Below, one piece after another: positions 9,070-16,809 of a DNA stretch of 60,742 nt. This DNA is from Auraticoccus cholistanensis (GTDB lineage: Bacteria > Actinomycetota > Actinomycetes > Propionibacteriales > Propionibacteriaceae). The notes beneath the pieces are model-generated. The model worked only from the letters and a program-made list of their open reading frames with translations. It searched no databases and had not been told where the DNA came from. The number at the start of each line of letters is the position of its first letter. Position 1 is the stretch's first letter. The stretch is taken from contig NZ_WPCU01000004.1 of NCBI RefSeq assembly GCF_009742705.1, forward strand, positions 57,580-118,321. The letters run 5' to 3'. Made by a program: the position numbers and the translations under genes.

Positions 9070-9819
9070 ATGACGTCATCGTCGCCACAGGCAGGGATCG
9101 TGCCAAGTGCAACGCGAAGCAGCGTGCTGTCCACAATTGGTTACTTCGACGCGCCGGTTCCGGACCTAGCGGATTGGCTTACTCAGTCTCTGACTGCCAC
9201 GGTCCTCCTCGCGCCTGGACCGGAGCTTCGGGGTGAGCGGGGGCCCTGGCGTGCAGGCAACGACCCCGCACCCGAGTTGCACACAGTTGAGAGACCTTTG
9301 CGGCGAGCCGGGCACTTCTGGCGGGGTATGGACGACGCAGTGGCTTCCCTACGCTCAGTGGCTTCCCCATTTCGCACTCACCATGCGCTAATCCCCCTCG
9401 GTCGCTGGACAGTCATGCTGAACAACGCTCAAAACGGGACCGATCTGGGAGTTCTGCCTATTGCCACGATAGGTGACGGCGTTTGCTCTCGGGTCGTCGC
9501 GGCACTCTGTGTCGAAGACGGCCATGAGTATCCGGCCCGTTCACTTGCAGTGCACGAAGCCAGCACGGCGCGGGACCATTCTTACAGTCGTCGCGTGGTA
9601 ACCGTGGCCCGCGACGGCTCGCGCTGGTCGTTCAGCGGATTCGGTGAGCCGTTCGAGTTCGAACAACTGGAGCGGTACAAGGCACGCCTCATTAAGAAGC
9701 GCCTCACGCCTGAGGTGTTGTGCCAGTATCTGGCGGACTACGGCATCCCCATCGAGGATTCCCCAGATTGGGGGCGTGCTGTGTTGCTAGAGCCACTCCC
9801 GCTCCCATGGGACGTATGA
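9070..9819 (+). CDS. Putative orphan immunity protein of an RHS-type toxin
   Basis: A 249-residue soluble protein with no signal peptide or membrane segment. The N-terminal half contains LADWLTQSLTATVLLAPGPE; the C-terminal half has WSFSGFGEPFEFEQLERYKA, then LIKKRLTPEVLCQYLADYGI. The codon usage is much less GC3-biased than that of surrounding genes, a sign of transfer. No catalytic motif was recognised. Its place 120 nt after an RHS-core remnant, same strand, matches the gene order core-toxin-immunity, so an immunity role is inferred, not shown. ATG at 9070 is used; the ribosome site is weak. Alternative: an unrelated hypothetical carried on the same island. Confidence 0.6.
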   Translation: MTSSSPQAGIVPSATRSSVLSTIGYFDAPVPDLADWLTQSLTATVLLAPGPELRGERGPWRAGNDPAPELHTVERPLRRAGHFWRGMDDAVASLRSVASPFRTHHALIPLGRWTVMLNNAQNGTDLGVLPIATIGDGVCSRVVAALCVEDGHEYPARSLAVHEASTARDHSYSRRVVTVARDGSRWSFSGFGEPFEFEQLERYKARLIKKRLTPEVLCQYLADYGIPIEDSPDWGRAVLLEPLPLPWDV

Positions 9820-10251
9820 GCGTCTGAAGTGTCTGATTAGCACTTGGCAGTATCCGCATAGGCCCTGCTTCGCGATGCCAGCGGCTTGAGCTATCCCGAG
9901 GGGTAGTTCGATGAGTTCGCCTGTTCGCCATACAGATTGTGACCGAATCTGATGGCTCGGCGTACTGGACCACTGACCATCATGAAGGGTTCCTGATGAT
10001 TCGAGGGGCAGTCAAGAAATGACGGATGCGAACATCTGGACGGATGTGGATGCATCCTTCCGACCGCGCTCTTCGGTACCTACCATGAGGTGGCGGCTCC
10101 GCAGTACTGCGCTGGTTGTCTTGGGTTTGACGGCCTGAGTTGTGCGCGGTCGAAAGAGGCGCACGCTGCACGGCGTCATCAACGAGCTGCAGCGCAAGGG
10201 CCTCGGAGTCCGCGGCTCCAGTCCCGGGCCAGACGCCTGAGACTCGCGGAG
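9820..10251. other. Gene-free, lower-GC end of the island
   Basis: This 430-nt stretch separates the putative immunity gene from the two-component system and holds no convincing intact gene. A 39-codon frame at 10019-10138 (MTDANIWTDVDAS...) ends in a hydrophobic stretch RSTALVVLGLTA and looks like the beginning of something truncated. In the same frame, after one stop, lies the segment annotated as a possible recombinase remnant. GC is lower than in neighbouring genes through about 10130. It is best described as decayed accessory DNA. Confidence 0.5.
10139..10240 (+). pseudogene. Possible serine-recombinase fragment (weak)
   Basis: Between two in-frame stops the translation reads GRKRRTLHGVINELQRKG followed by LGVRG. 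This is reminiscent of the segment in resolvases/invertases that reads roughly LGR.TR..L..I.EL...GIG.R. Only about 25 residues are comparable and the catalytic serine region is absent, so the match may be chance. If true it would mark an old mobile element at the edge of the RHS island. Confidence 0.2.
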
Positions 10252-10866
10252 TCAGATCCAGCCGTTGCGGCGGGCCAGGTGGACGGCCTCGTGGCGGTTG
10301 GCGACGCCGAGCTTGCCCACCACGGCGGACAGGTAGTTGCGGACGGTGCCCACCGACAGCGAGGCCCGCTGGGCGATCTCGTCGATCGGGTTGCCCTCGG
10401 CGGCCAGCGCGAGCACGTCGGCCTCGCGGGGCGAGAGCGGGGAGTCGCCGGCGCTGATGGCGTCCGCGGCCAGCTCGGGGTCGACGTAGCGGCCCCCGCC
10501 GGCCACCGTCCGCACCACCGAGGCGAGCGTGCTGGCGCTCACCGTCTTGGGCAGGAAGCCGCGCACCCCGACCGCCAGCGCGTTCTTCAGGTAGCCCGGA
10601 CGTCCGTGCGAGGTGACGATGATGCACCGGCAGCCGGGCAGGTCGCCGGCCAGCCGCTCGGCCACCTGGATGCCGTCCAGCTTGGGCATCTGCAGGTCGA
10701 GGACCGCGACGTCGGGACGGACCTTGGCCGCCACCACCACGGCCTCCTCGCCGTGGGCGGCCCGCCCCACCACCTCGATGTCGTCCTCCAGCTCGAGCAG
10801 GCTGCACAGCGCGTCGCGGATCAGCCCCTCGTCGTCGGCCAGCAGGACGCGGATCGGGTCGCTCAT
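10252..10866 (-). CDS. NarL/LuxR-family response regulator
   Basis: A 204-residue DNA-binding response regulator. The receiver domain has the acidic pair D11/D12, phosphoacceptor D57 (VAVLDLQMPK), the switch Thr in CIIVTSHG and the conserved lysine in FLPKTVS. A LuxR-type helix-turn-helix follows (LSPREADVLALAAEGN, then IAQRASLSVGTVRNYLSAVV). ATG at 10864-10866 overlaps the stop of the kinase gene upstream by 4 nt, so the pair is co-translated. The layout and the short sequence resemble DesR-like regulators, which respond to a membrane-embedded kinase. Target genes are unknown; the neighbouring MoxR/VWA genes are separately transcribed in the same direction. Confidence 0.93.
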   Translation of the reverse strand: MSDPIRVLLADDEGLIRDALCSLLELEDDIEVVGRAAHGEEAVVVAAKVRPDVAVLDLQMPKLDGIQVAERLAGDLPGCRCIIVTSHGRPGYLKNALAVGVRGFLPKTVSASTLASVVRTVAGGGRYVDPELAADAISAGDSPLSPREADVLALAAEGNPIDEIAQRASLSVGTVRNYLSAVVGKLGVANRHEAVHLARRNGWI

Positions 10867-12152
10867 CGAACTCCTTCGGCGAGGGTGGGGGAGCCCGCCG
10901 GCGGCGCGGCGGGTGCGGCGCCGGCGTCGGCGGTGGCCAGCGGGGCCACGGCGGTCAGGGTGAACGTGTCGGCGTCCGGGTCGATCCGGTGGCTCAGGCC
11001 GCCCCCCACGGCGGCCAGCCGCTCCGTCATCCCCAGCAGGCCGTTGCCGCGGCTGCCGTCGTCGTGCTCGGGCTCGCGCAGCCCGTCGTTCACCACCACC
11101 AGCTCGACCGCCGGGGTGGGGCCGTCGAGGAGCCGGAGGGTGATCCGGGCGCTGCGCGCCCGGCTGTGGCGGATCACGTTGGTGACCGCCTCCCGCACCA
11201 CGGCACCGAGCACCGCACCGACCTCGGGGGCCACCCGGCCCTCGGGCAGCTGGTTGGACAGCACGCACTCGATGCCGGCCGAGGACAGCAGCGACCGGGC
11301 GCCCACCAGCTCCTGCGGCAGGTCGGAGCCCCGCACCCCGGCCACCACCCGGCGCACCTCCTTGCCGGCCTCGTCGGCGATCCGGCGCACCTGGGCCATC
11401 TCGTCCGCCGCCCGCTCCGGACGCCCGCGACGGGCCAGCTCCGCGGCCAGCTCGCTCTTGACCGCCACGGTGGCCAGGGTCCGGCCGAAGACGTCGTGCA
11501 GGTCGCGGGAGATCCGCAGCCGCTCCTCGGCGATGGCCAGCTGGGCCGACTGGCCACGGGCGTCGTCCAGGGCGTACATCACCCGCAGCATCCACCCCGA
11601 CAGCCAGAAGCTGGCCACGAAGAAGGCGTAGATCAGCGAGACGGCCACCATCTGGCCGGCGACGGTGGGCAGCTCGTTCCCCAGCACCGGCGCGAGCACC
11701 GCCGTCACGAGGGCCGCGGTCACCACCGGCGTCGCGGTGACCAGCCACCACGGCAGCCGGGGTGCGAAGGCGGCCATGCTCAGGCTGGTCACGATGACGG
11801 CCACGCTCGGCCAGCCGGTGGCCAGACCGCCCAGGGCCACCGGGGACAGCAGCACCGTGGCGAGGGTGAAGAGCACCCACAGCGCCAGCAGCGGACGGAG
11901 CCGGCGCGGCACCGGGACGGGGTGCCGCACCGTGTGCAGCGACCAGCGCATCCAGGCGAGGTTGCCGGCGGTGTGCAGCACCACCGCGACGGCCAGGGCG
12001 AGGGCCGGGCCGGGGGGCGCGCCGTCGTCGGTGGCGGCGGCCACCAGGACGGCCGCGCTCAGCTCGACGAGCAGCAGCACGTACAGCGACCAGTGCACGT
12101 ACAGCACGAAGCGGCCGGTGCTGCGCCGCAGGTCACCGGGGCTGGGGCTCAT
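10863..12152 (-). CDS. Sensor histidine kinase, DesK/HisKA_3 type
   Basis: A 429-residue membrane sensor kinase. The N-terminal 190 residues contain about five or six hydrophobic segments and little extracytoplasmic sequence, suggesting sensing within the membrane. The dimerisation/phosphoacceptor helix is HisKA_3-like with RISRDLHDVFGRTLA, H near residue 219. A small HATPase_c domain follows, with NVIRHSRA (N box) and GNGLLGMTERLAAVGG (G boxes). ATG at 12150-12152 is preferred over upstream starts because GGGAGGA lies just before it on the minus strand and the extra N-terminal residues are low-complexity. It pairs with the overlapping response regulator. Confidence 0.92.
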   Translation of the reverse strand: MSPSPGDLRRSTGRFVLYVHWSLYVLLLVELSAAVLVAAATDDGAPPGPALALAVAVVLHTAGNLAWMRWSLHTVRHPVPVPRRLRPLLALWVLFTLATVLLSPVALGGLATGWPSVAVIVTSLSMAAFAPRLPWWLVTATPVVTAALVTAVLAPVLGNELPTVAGQMVAVSLIYAFFVASFWLSGWMLRVMYALDDARGQSAQLAIAEERLRISRDLHDVFGRTLATVAVKSELAAELARRGRPERAADEMAQVRRIADEAGKEVRRVVAGVRGSDLPQELVGARSLLSSAGIECVLSNQLPEGRVAPEVGAVLGAVVREAVTNVIRHSRARSARITLRLLDGPTPAVELVVVNDGLREPEHDDGSRGNGLLGMTERLAAVGGGLSHRIDPDADTFTLTAVAPLATADAGAAPAAPPAGSPTLAEGVR

Positions 12153-12210
12153 GGCCTCGATCCTCCCATCGGCGCACATCCTCCCATCCGGCGTGCCTCG
12201 TCCACCGGCA

Positions 12211-14184
12211 TCAGGCCGCCCGACGGCCGCGGCGCGAGCGCAGGTAGTCGCTGACCACGTACTCGCCGAGCCGGCCGAGCTGGGGGCTGAAGACGCGTCC
12301 GCCCGCACGCCGGGCCACGGCGTCGAGGAACCGCTCCAGCCCGGGGTCGTCGCCGAGCCGGAAGAAGTTGAGGGTGGCCCGGGCGCGGGTGAGCCGGTCC
12401 ACCTGCTGCAGGGTGGCCCGCAGCGTCTCGCGCTCGGTGGGCCAGGCGAAGTGCGGGCTGCCGTCGGGCAGCAGGTGCGCCGTCGGCTCGCCGTCGGTGA
12501 CCACCAGCACCACCGGCTCCGCCTCCGGGTGGCGGTGCAGGTGCCGTCCGGCCAGCGAGAGCGCGTGCGCCAGGTTGGTGCCCTGCACCCACGCCGGCTC
12601 CACGGCGGCCAGCTCGACCGGGGACAGCCGCCGGGCCATCAGGTCGAAGCCGATGATCTGCAGGGCGTCGGAGCGGAACCGGGTGCCGATGAGGTGCGCC
12701 AGCGCCAGCGACGTCTGCTTCATCGGGCCCCACCGGTCGGCCTGGATCATCGAGAACGACAGGTCCACGCACAGCGCCACCGCGGCGCTGGTGCGCCGCT
12801 CGGTCTCGGCCACCACGAAGTCCTCCGGCGCCAGCCGCAGCCGCTGCCCGGGCTCGGGGCGGGGCTGGCGGGCCACGGCGTTGATCACCGTGCGGACGGC
12901 GTCGACCGGCTTCTCCCCGCCGAGCTCCCAGGGCAGGAAGGCGCCGGTGCGCTCGTCGGCGGCGCCGGTGCGCTGGTCGTCGTGGCTGCCGGTGCGGGGG
13001 GCCTCCAGGCTGGCGAAGATCTGCCGCAGCGTCGTCTCGCCCAGCCGGCGCAGCGCCTTGGGGCTCAGGCTGAGACCCTCGGCGTCGCGCTGCAGCCACC
13101 CCTGGCGCTCGAGCTCGCGCTCCAGCCGGCGCAGCTGCTCCAGGTCGCGCACCGCCTCACCGCCCAGCTGGCGCTCCACCGCCTCGACGTCCACGTCGTC
13201 CAGACCGGCGCCGGCGTAGTCCTGGCCCAGCTGGCGCTGCAGCGACTCGACGTCGGCCAGGTCGGAGACCACCCCGACGGCCTCGCCGTAGCCGAGCTGC
13301 TCCTGCCCGTCGACGTCGAAGCCGCGGCCGTTCATCATCCCCGGCCGCAGCGCGCTCAGGTTGTCCCGCAGCTGGGAGAGCTGGCTGGCCAGGTCGGGGT
13401 CGCCGCCCAGGGCCTGCTGCATCAGGTCGGCCAGCTCGGCGCGCTGCTCCGCGCTGAGGGAGCGCATCAGCCGCTCTGCGTCGGCCTGCCGGCGGGCGAG
13501 CAGCTCGATCAGCTCGTCGGTGTCGGCCGGCTGCTCGGGGAAGAAGTCGCCGTGGGCGGCCATGAAGTCGGCGAAGGCCTGGGTGGTGTCCTCGCCGCGG
13601 GCGTGGGAGGCGAGCAGCGAGTTGAGGTCGGCCAGCATGTCGCGCAGCCGCTGCGACGACTCCGGGTCCTGCCCCGACAGGGCCTGCTTCATCCCCGCGA
13701 ACTGCTGGTCCAGCACCTGCTCGCGGAGCATCTGCGTGATCTGCTGGTAGGTCTGCCGCGCCTCCTCCGAGCGCCACTCGTAGTCGGCCAGCCCGCGGAC
13801 GGCCGCCGCGGTGGAGTCCGGCAGGGTGTCCAGCTCCATCTCGGCCCAGCGGGCCTCCTCGCCCGGGTCCTCGGCGAGGGCGTCGCGCTCGGCGGCCAGG
13901 GCCTGGTCCAGCGCCGCCCGGACCTGGTCCAGCACCCCGCCGAGGTTGCCCCGGCGGCGCAGCTCGCGGCGCCGTTCCGCCAGCCGGCGGCGCAGCGCGT
14001 CCACCCCGGGGGTCTGGCGGGTGCCGTGGCGGCGCAGCTCGTCGAGCACGTCGCGCAGGCTCTCGCCGGCCAGCACCCGCTCCCCGACCTCGTCGACGAC
14101 CCGGCGCAGGTCGAACGGCGGCGCCAGCGGGTCGGGGCCGTCGTGCCAGGCGCGATAGGACCAGCGTCCTCGGCGGGTGCTCAT
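12211..14184 (-). CDS. VWA-domain protein, partner of a MoxR-like ATPase
   Basis: A 657-residue protein whose C-terminal third is a von Willebrand factor A domain with an intact MIDAS motif DLSFS near residue 472 and VVTDGEPTAH further on. The first 440 residues are charged, helix-rich and Glu/Gln/Arg-rich, probably extended coiled or helical. It follows the AAA ATPase gene by 11 nt on the same strand. Such ATPase-VWA pairs (for example the mycobacterial Rv0958-Rv0959 type, distantly like ChlI/ChlD) act as metal-insertion or protein-remodelling chaperones. No target complex is evident here. No signal peptide or membrane anchor, so a cytoplasmic location is expected. Confidence 0.88.
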   Translation of the reverse strand: MSTRRGRWSYRAWHDGPDPLAPPFDLRRVVDEVGERVLAGESLRDVLDELRRHGTRQTPGVDALRRRLAERRRELRRRGNLGGVLDQVRAALDQALAAERDALAEDPGEEARWAEMELDTLPDSTAAAVRGLADYEWRSEEARQTYQQITQMLREQVLDQQFAGMKQALSGQDPESSQRLRDMLADLNSLLASHARGEDTTQAFADFMAAHGDFFPEQPADTDELIELLARRQADAERLMRSLSAEQRAELADLMQQALGGDPDLASQLSQLRDNLSALRPGMMNGRGFDVDGQEQLGYGEAVGVVSDLADVESLQRQLGQDYAGAGLDDVDVEAVERQLGGEAVRDLEQLRRLERELERQGWLQRDAEGLSLSPKALRRLGETTLRQIFASLEAPRTGSHDDQRTGAADERTGAFLPWELGGEKPVDAVRTVINAVARQPRPEPGQRLRLAPEDFVVAETERRTSAAVALCVDLSFSMIQADRWGPMKQTSLALAHLIGTRFRSDALQIIGFDLMARRLSPVELAAVEPAWVQGTNLAHALSLAGRHLHRHPEAEPVVLVVTDGEPTAHLLPDGSPHFAWPTERETLRATLQQVDRLTRARATLNFFRLGDDPGLERFLDAVARRAGGRVFSPQLGRLGEYVVSDYLRSRRGRRAA

Positions 14185-14195
14185 CGGCGTCCTCC

Positions 14196-15644
14196 TCAGC
14201 TGCCGTAGACGGTGCGCTGGCCGCGACGGTGCTCGTCCACCGTCGCCTTGGAGAGCCGGCGGGTGAGGTACAGCCCCTCGCAGACCAGCTCGATCGCGGC
14301 GGCGGCCTGACCGGGGGAGACGGTGTCCTCGTGCACCCGCAGCGCCGCCATCACGGTGGACAGGCCGGGCACCCGCTCGAACTGGGCCAGCAGCTCGGTG
14401 GAGGTGACCAGCGGGCCGGTCTCGACGGTGGCGTCCTCGGCGAACAGGTCGGTGAAGCCGGTCAGGTCGACACCGGCCAGCAGGTCGCGGAAGACGGTCG
14501 CGGTGGCCATCCGCAGCAGGTGCTCGACCACGTCGTCCTCACGGCCCTCCTCGCCCATCTCGAACTCGAGCTTGCCGCGCAGGGTGGGAAGCACCGCCGC
14601 GAGGTCGCCGATGCGGGCCACCGGGTGCGGGTCGCCGGTGATGGCGGCCCGTCGCAGCGCCGCCCCCGACAGCTGCTCGACCGCCGCCACCGCGAAGCGG
14701 GCCGAGACCCCGGATGCCTGGTCGATGGCGCTGGAGCCTCGCAGCTCGTCGGTCAGCTCGGCCACCACCCGCAGCAGGTGCTCCGGCACCGCACCGACGA
14801 CCTCGGTGCCGTCGGGCAGCCGGCCGACGGCCAGCTCGGCCTCCTGGCGCACCAGGGCGACCTCGTGCTCGATCTCGGTGGGGTAGTGGGTGCGGATCTC
14901 GGCGCCGAAGCGGTCCTTGAGCGGGGTGATGATTCGGCCGCGGTTGGTGTAGTCCTCGGGGTTGGCCGAGGCCACCACCAGCAGGTCGAGCGGCAGCCGC
15001 AGCGCGTACCCGCGGACCTGGATGTCGCGCTCCTCGAGCACGTTGAACAGCCCCACCTGGATCCGCTCGGCCAGGTCGGGCAGCTCGTTGATGCCGAAGA
15101 CGCCGCGGTGCCCCCGCGGCAGCAGCCCGTAGTGGACCGTCTCGGGGTCGCCCAGCGAGCGCCCCTCCGCCAGCCGGGTCGGGTCGACGTCGCCGATCAG
15201 GTCGCCGATGCTGGTGTCGGGGGTGGCCAGCTTCTCGGTGTAGCGCTCGTCGCGGTGCCACCAGCTGACCGGGAGGTCGTCACCCAGCTCGGCGGCCCGC
15301 TGCCGGCTGCCCACCGTGATCGGGTCGTAGGGGTGCTCGTGCAGCTCCGAGCCGGTGATGTAGGGGGTCCACTCGTCCAGCAGCCCGGCCAGCGTCCGCA
15401 TCAGCCGGGTCTTGCCCTGGCCCCGCTCGCCGAGCAGCACGAAGTCGTGCCCGGCGAGCAGGGCCCGCTCGACCTCGGGCAGCACGGTGTCGTCCAGCCC
15501 CACCAGCCCGGGGAGCGAGGGGGCGCCGGCGCGGAGCCGCTCGAGCAGGTTGTCGCGGAGCTCGGCCTTGACGCTGCGGTGCCGGTGGCCGGACGCCCGC
15601 AGCTCGCCCAGGGTGGTGGCGGCGGGTGGTGTGCTGGCTGTCAT
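14196..15644 (-). CDS. MoxR/magnesium-chelatase-like AAA+ ATPase
   Basis: A 482-residue AAA+ protein. Walker A is GERGQGKTR near residue 70, the Walker B region is VFGINELPDLA, and the sensor-1 segment reads ASANPEDYTNRGRIITPLKD, strongly like ChlI/BchI and MoxR ATPases. The C-terminal lid is long. ATG at 15642-15644 has an AATCTA (minus-strand TAGATT) -10 box at 15651-15656, only 6 nt away, so the transcript is probably leaderless. The VWA gene follows after 11 nt, forming the expected ATPase-adaptor pair. Substrate unknown; magnesium chelatase proper is unlikely because no tetrapyrrole genes are nearby. Confidence 0.9.
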   Translation of the reverse strand: MTASTPPAATTLGELRASGHRHRSVKAELRDNLLERLRAGAPSLPGLVGLDDTVLPEVERALLAGHDFVLLGERGQGKTRLMRTLAGLLDEWTPYITGSELHEHPYDPITVGSRQRAAELGDDLPVSWWHRDERYTEKLATPDTSIGDLIGDVDPTRLAEGRSLGDPETVHYGLLPRGHRGVFGINELPDLAERIQVGLFNVLEERDIQVRGYALRLPLDLLVVASANPEDYTNRGRIITPLKDRFGAEIRTHYPTEIEHEVALVRQEAELAVGRLPDGTEVVGAVPEHLLRVVAELTDELRGSSAIDQASGVSARFAVAAVEQLSGAALRRAAITGDPHPVARIGDLAAVLPTLRGKLEFEMGEEGREDDVVEHLLRMATATVFRDLLAGVDLTGFTDLFAEDATVETGPLVTSTELLAQFERVPGLSTVMAALRVHEDTVSPGQAAAAIELVCEGLYLTRRLSKATVDEHRRGQRTVYGS

Positions 15645-15653
15645 GGACCGAAT

Positions 15654-16703
15654 CTACGCCGCGGTCCCGACAGCCTGCGGGTCGGCGGCCCGGGCCGTCC
15701 CCGCGCGGTGCGACCACCACCAGAGGGCGGCCGTGGTGAGGGCGATCATGGCGGCCGGGATCAGCATCATGGCCCCGCCCGAGCCGGCGCTGCGGTCGAT
15801 CACCACCTCGCTGGTCACGAACGCCGAGAGCCCGAACAGCGTCGTGTTGTTGACCGCGTGCAGCACCACCGCGGCCTCCAGACCACCGGTGCGCCAGACC
15901 AGCACGGTGCAGGCCAGCCCGAAGAACAGGTAGTACAGCGCGAGCGTCCAGTCCCCGGCACCGTGGGCCACCATGAACAGCAGGTTGGGCCCCACCAGCG
16001 CCGCGATCAGGGCGAGGCGGGGCGAGGCGAACCAGGAGCCGAAGCTGCGGGCCAGCAGCCCGCGGGCGGCGTACTCCTCACCGGCGGCCTGGAAGGGGGT
16101 GCTGACCACGACGACCGCCAGCATGAGCAGGGTGCTGGCCAGGGTCGGAGCGGCCCCACCCGCGCCGGCCGCCTCGGGGAAGAGCCAGATCAGCAGCCCG
16201 GCGTAGACCAGCCACACCGGCAGCAGGACGGCGGTCAGCCGGGCGGCGAAGCGCCACCGGAAGCGGCCGTGCACCGAGTGCAGCCAGCGCGCCGGCTGAC
16301 CGAACAGCGAGCGCTGCAGCAGCATCGAGATCGGGATCATCGCCGCGATCGAGACGTTGGTGACGGCCAGCAGCGTCGGGGTGAGGACCATGGTCGTGCC
16401 CTGGAAGCGCAGCAGCTCGGTGCCGGTCAGCGCCTGGACCAGGGTGAGCGGCACCAGCAGCACCACCTGCACCACCAGGAACAGCACGCAGGTCAGCACG
16501 ACCGCGAGCGCGCCCCGCCACCAGGCGCTGCGCGGGGTGCGCAGGAAGTGGTGGTACTCGGTGGGACCGACCGGCAGCGGGCTGGGGCGCACCGGCCCGG
16601 CGGGGGCCGGCGGAGGTGCGGGCGTCTCGTCGACGGTGGGGACGTCGCGGAGCGGGCGTCGCAGCGGTGCCGGCGGCTGGCCGCCCGGAGGTGTCGAGGT
16701 CAT
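15654..16703 (-). CDS. CPBP-family intramembrane metalloprotease homologue
   Basis: A 349-residue polytopic membrane protein with a proline-rich cytoplasmic N-terminus of about 60 residues. The family motifs are visible: EEYAARG (EExxxR), a mid-membrane histidine segment FMVAHGAG, and VVLHAVNN near the end. These residues form the Abi/CPBP (Rce1-like) active site. Some family members process prenylated or bacteriocin-like peptides, but most bacterial copies are uncharacterised. It is oriented away from the GH3 gene's start and towards nothing obvious functionally. The ATG at 16701-16703 lacks a strong ribosome site, so the exact start is less certain than the assignment. Confidence 0.85.
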   Translation of the reverse strand: MTSTPPGGQPPAPLRRPLRDVPTVDETPAPPPAPAGPVRPSPLPVGPTEYHHFLRTPRSAWWRGALAVVLTCVLFLVVQVVLLVPLTLVQALTGTELLRFQGTTMVLTPTLLAVTNVSIAAMIPISMLLQRSLFGQPARWLHSVHGRFRWRFAARLTAVLLPVWLVYAGLLIWLFPEAAGAGGAAPTLASTLLMLAVVVVSTPFQAAGEEYAARGLLARSFGSWFASPRLALIAALVGPNLLFMVAHGAGDWTLALYYLFFGLACTVLVWRTGGLEAAVVLHAVNNTTLFGLSAFVTSEVVIDRSAGSGGAMMLIPAAMIALTTAALWWWSHRAGTARAADPQAVGTAA

Positions 16704-16809
16704 GCCCCCAGCCTCGCCGCCGCCGCGCCGCCCGGGCAGGGCCGTCGCTCACCGCTTCCGGTGGCCCCTTCCCGGGGCCGCGGTGACAGGTGTCACGACG
16801 CGTCGGAGG

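Noticed and set aside
10019-10138. 39-codon frame with a hydrophobic end in the gap after the putative immunity gene
   Set aside because: No ribosome site, no recognisable family, and it stops just after the hydrophobic part. Described only as part of the decayed gap.
11665-14208. Plus-strand frame of 847 codons opposite the VWA gene
   Set aside because: The minus-strand VWA protein has a MIDAS motif and a coupled ATPase partner. The plus-strand translation is low complexity.
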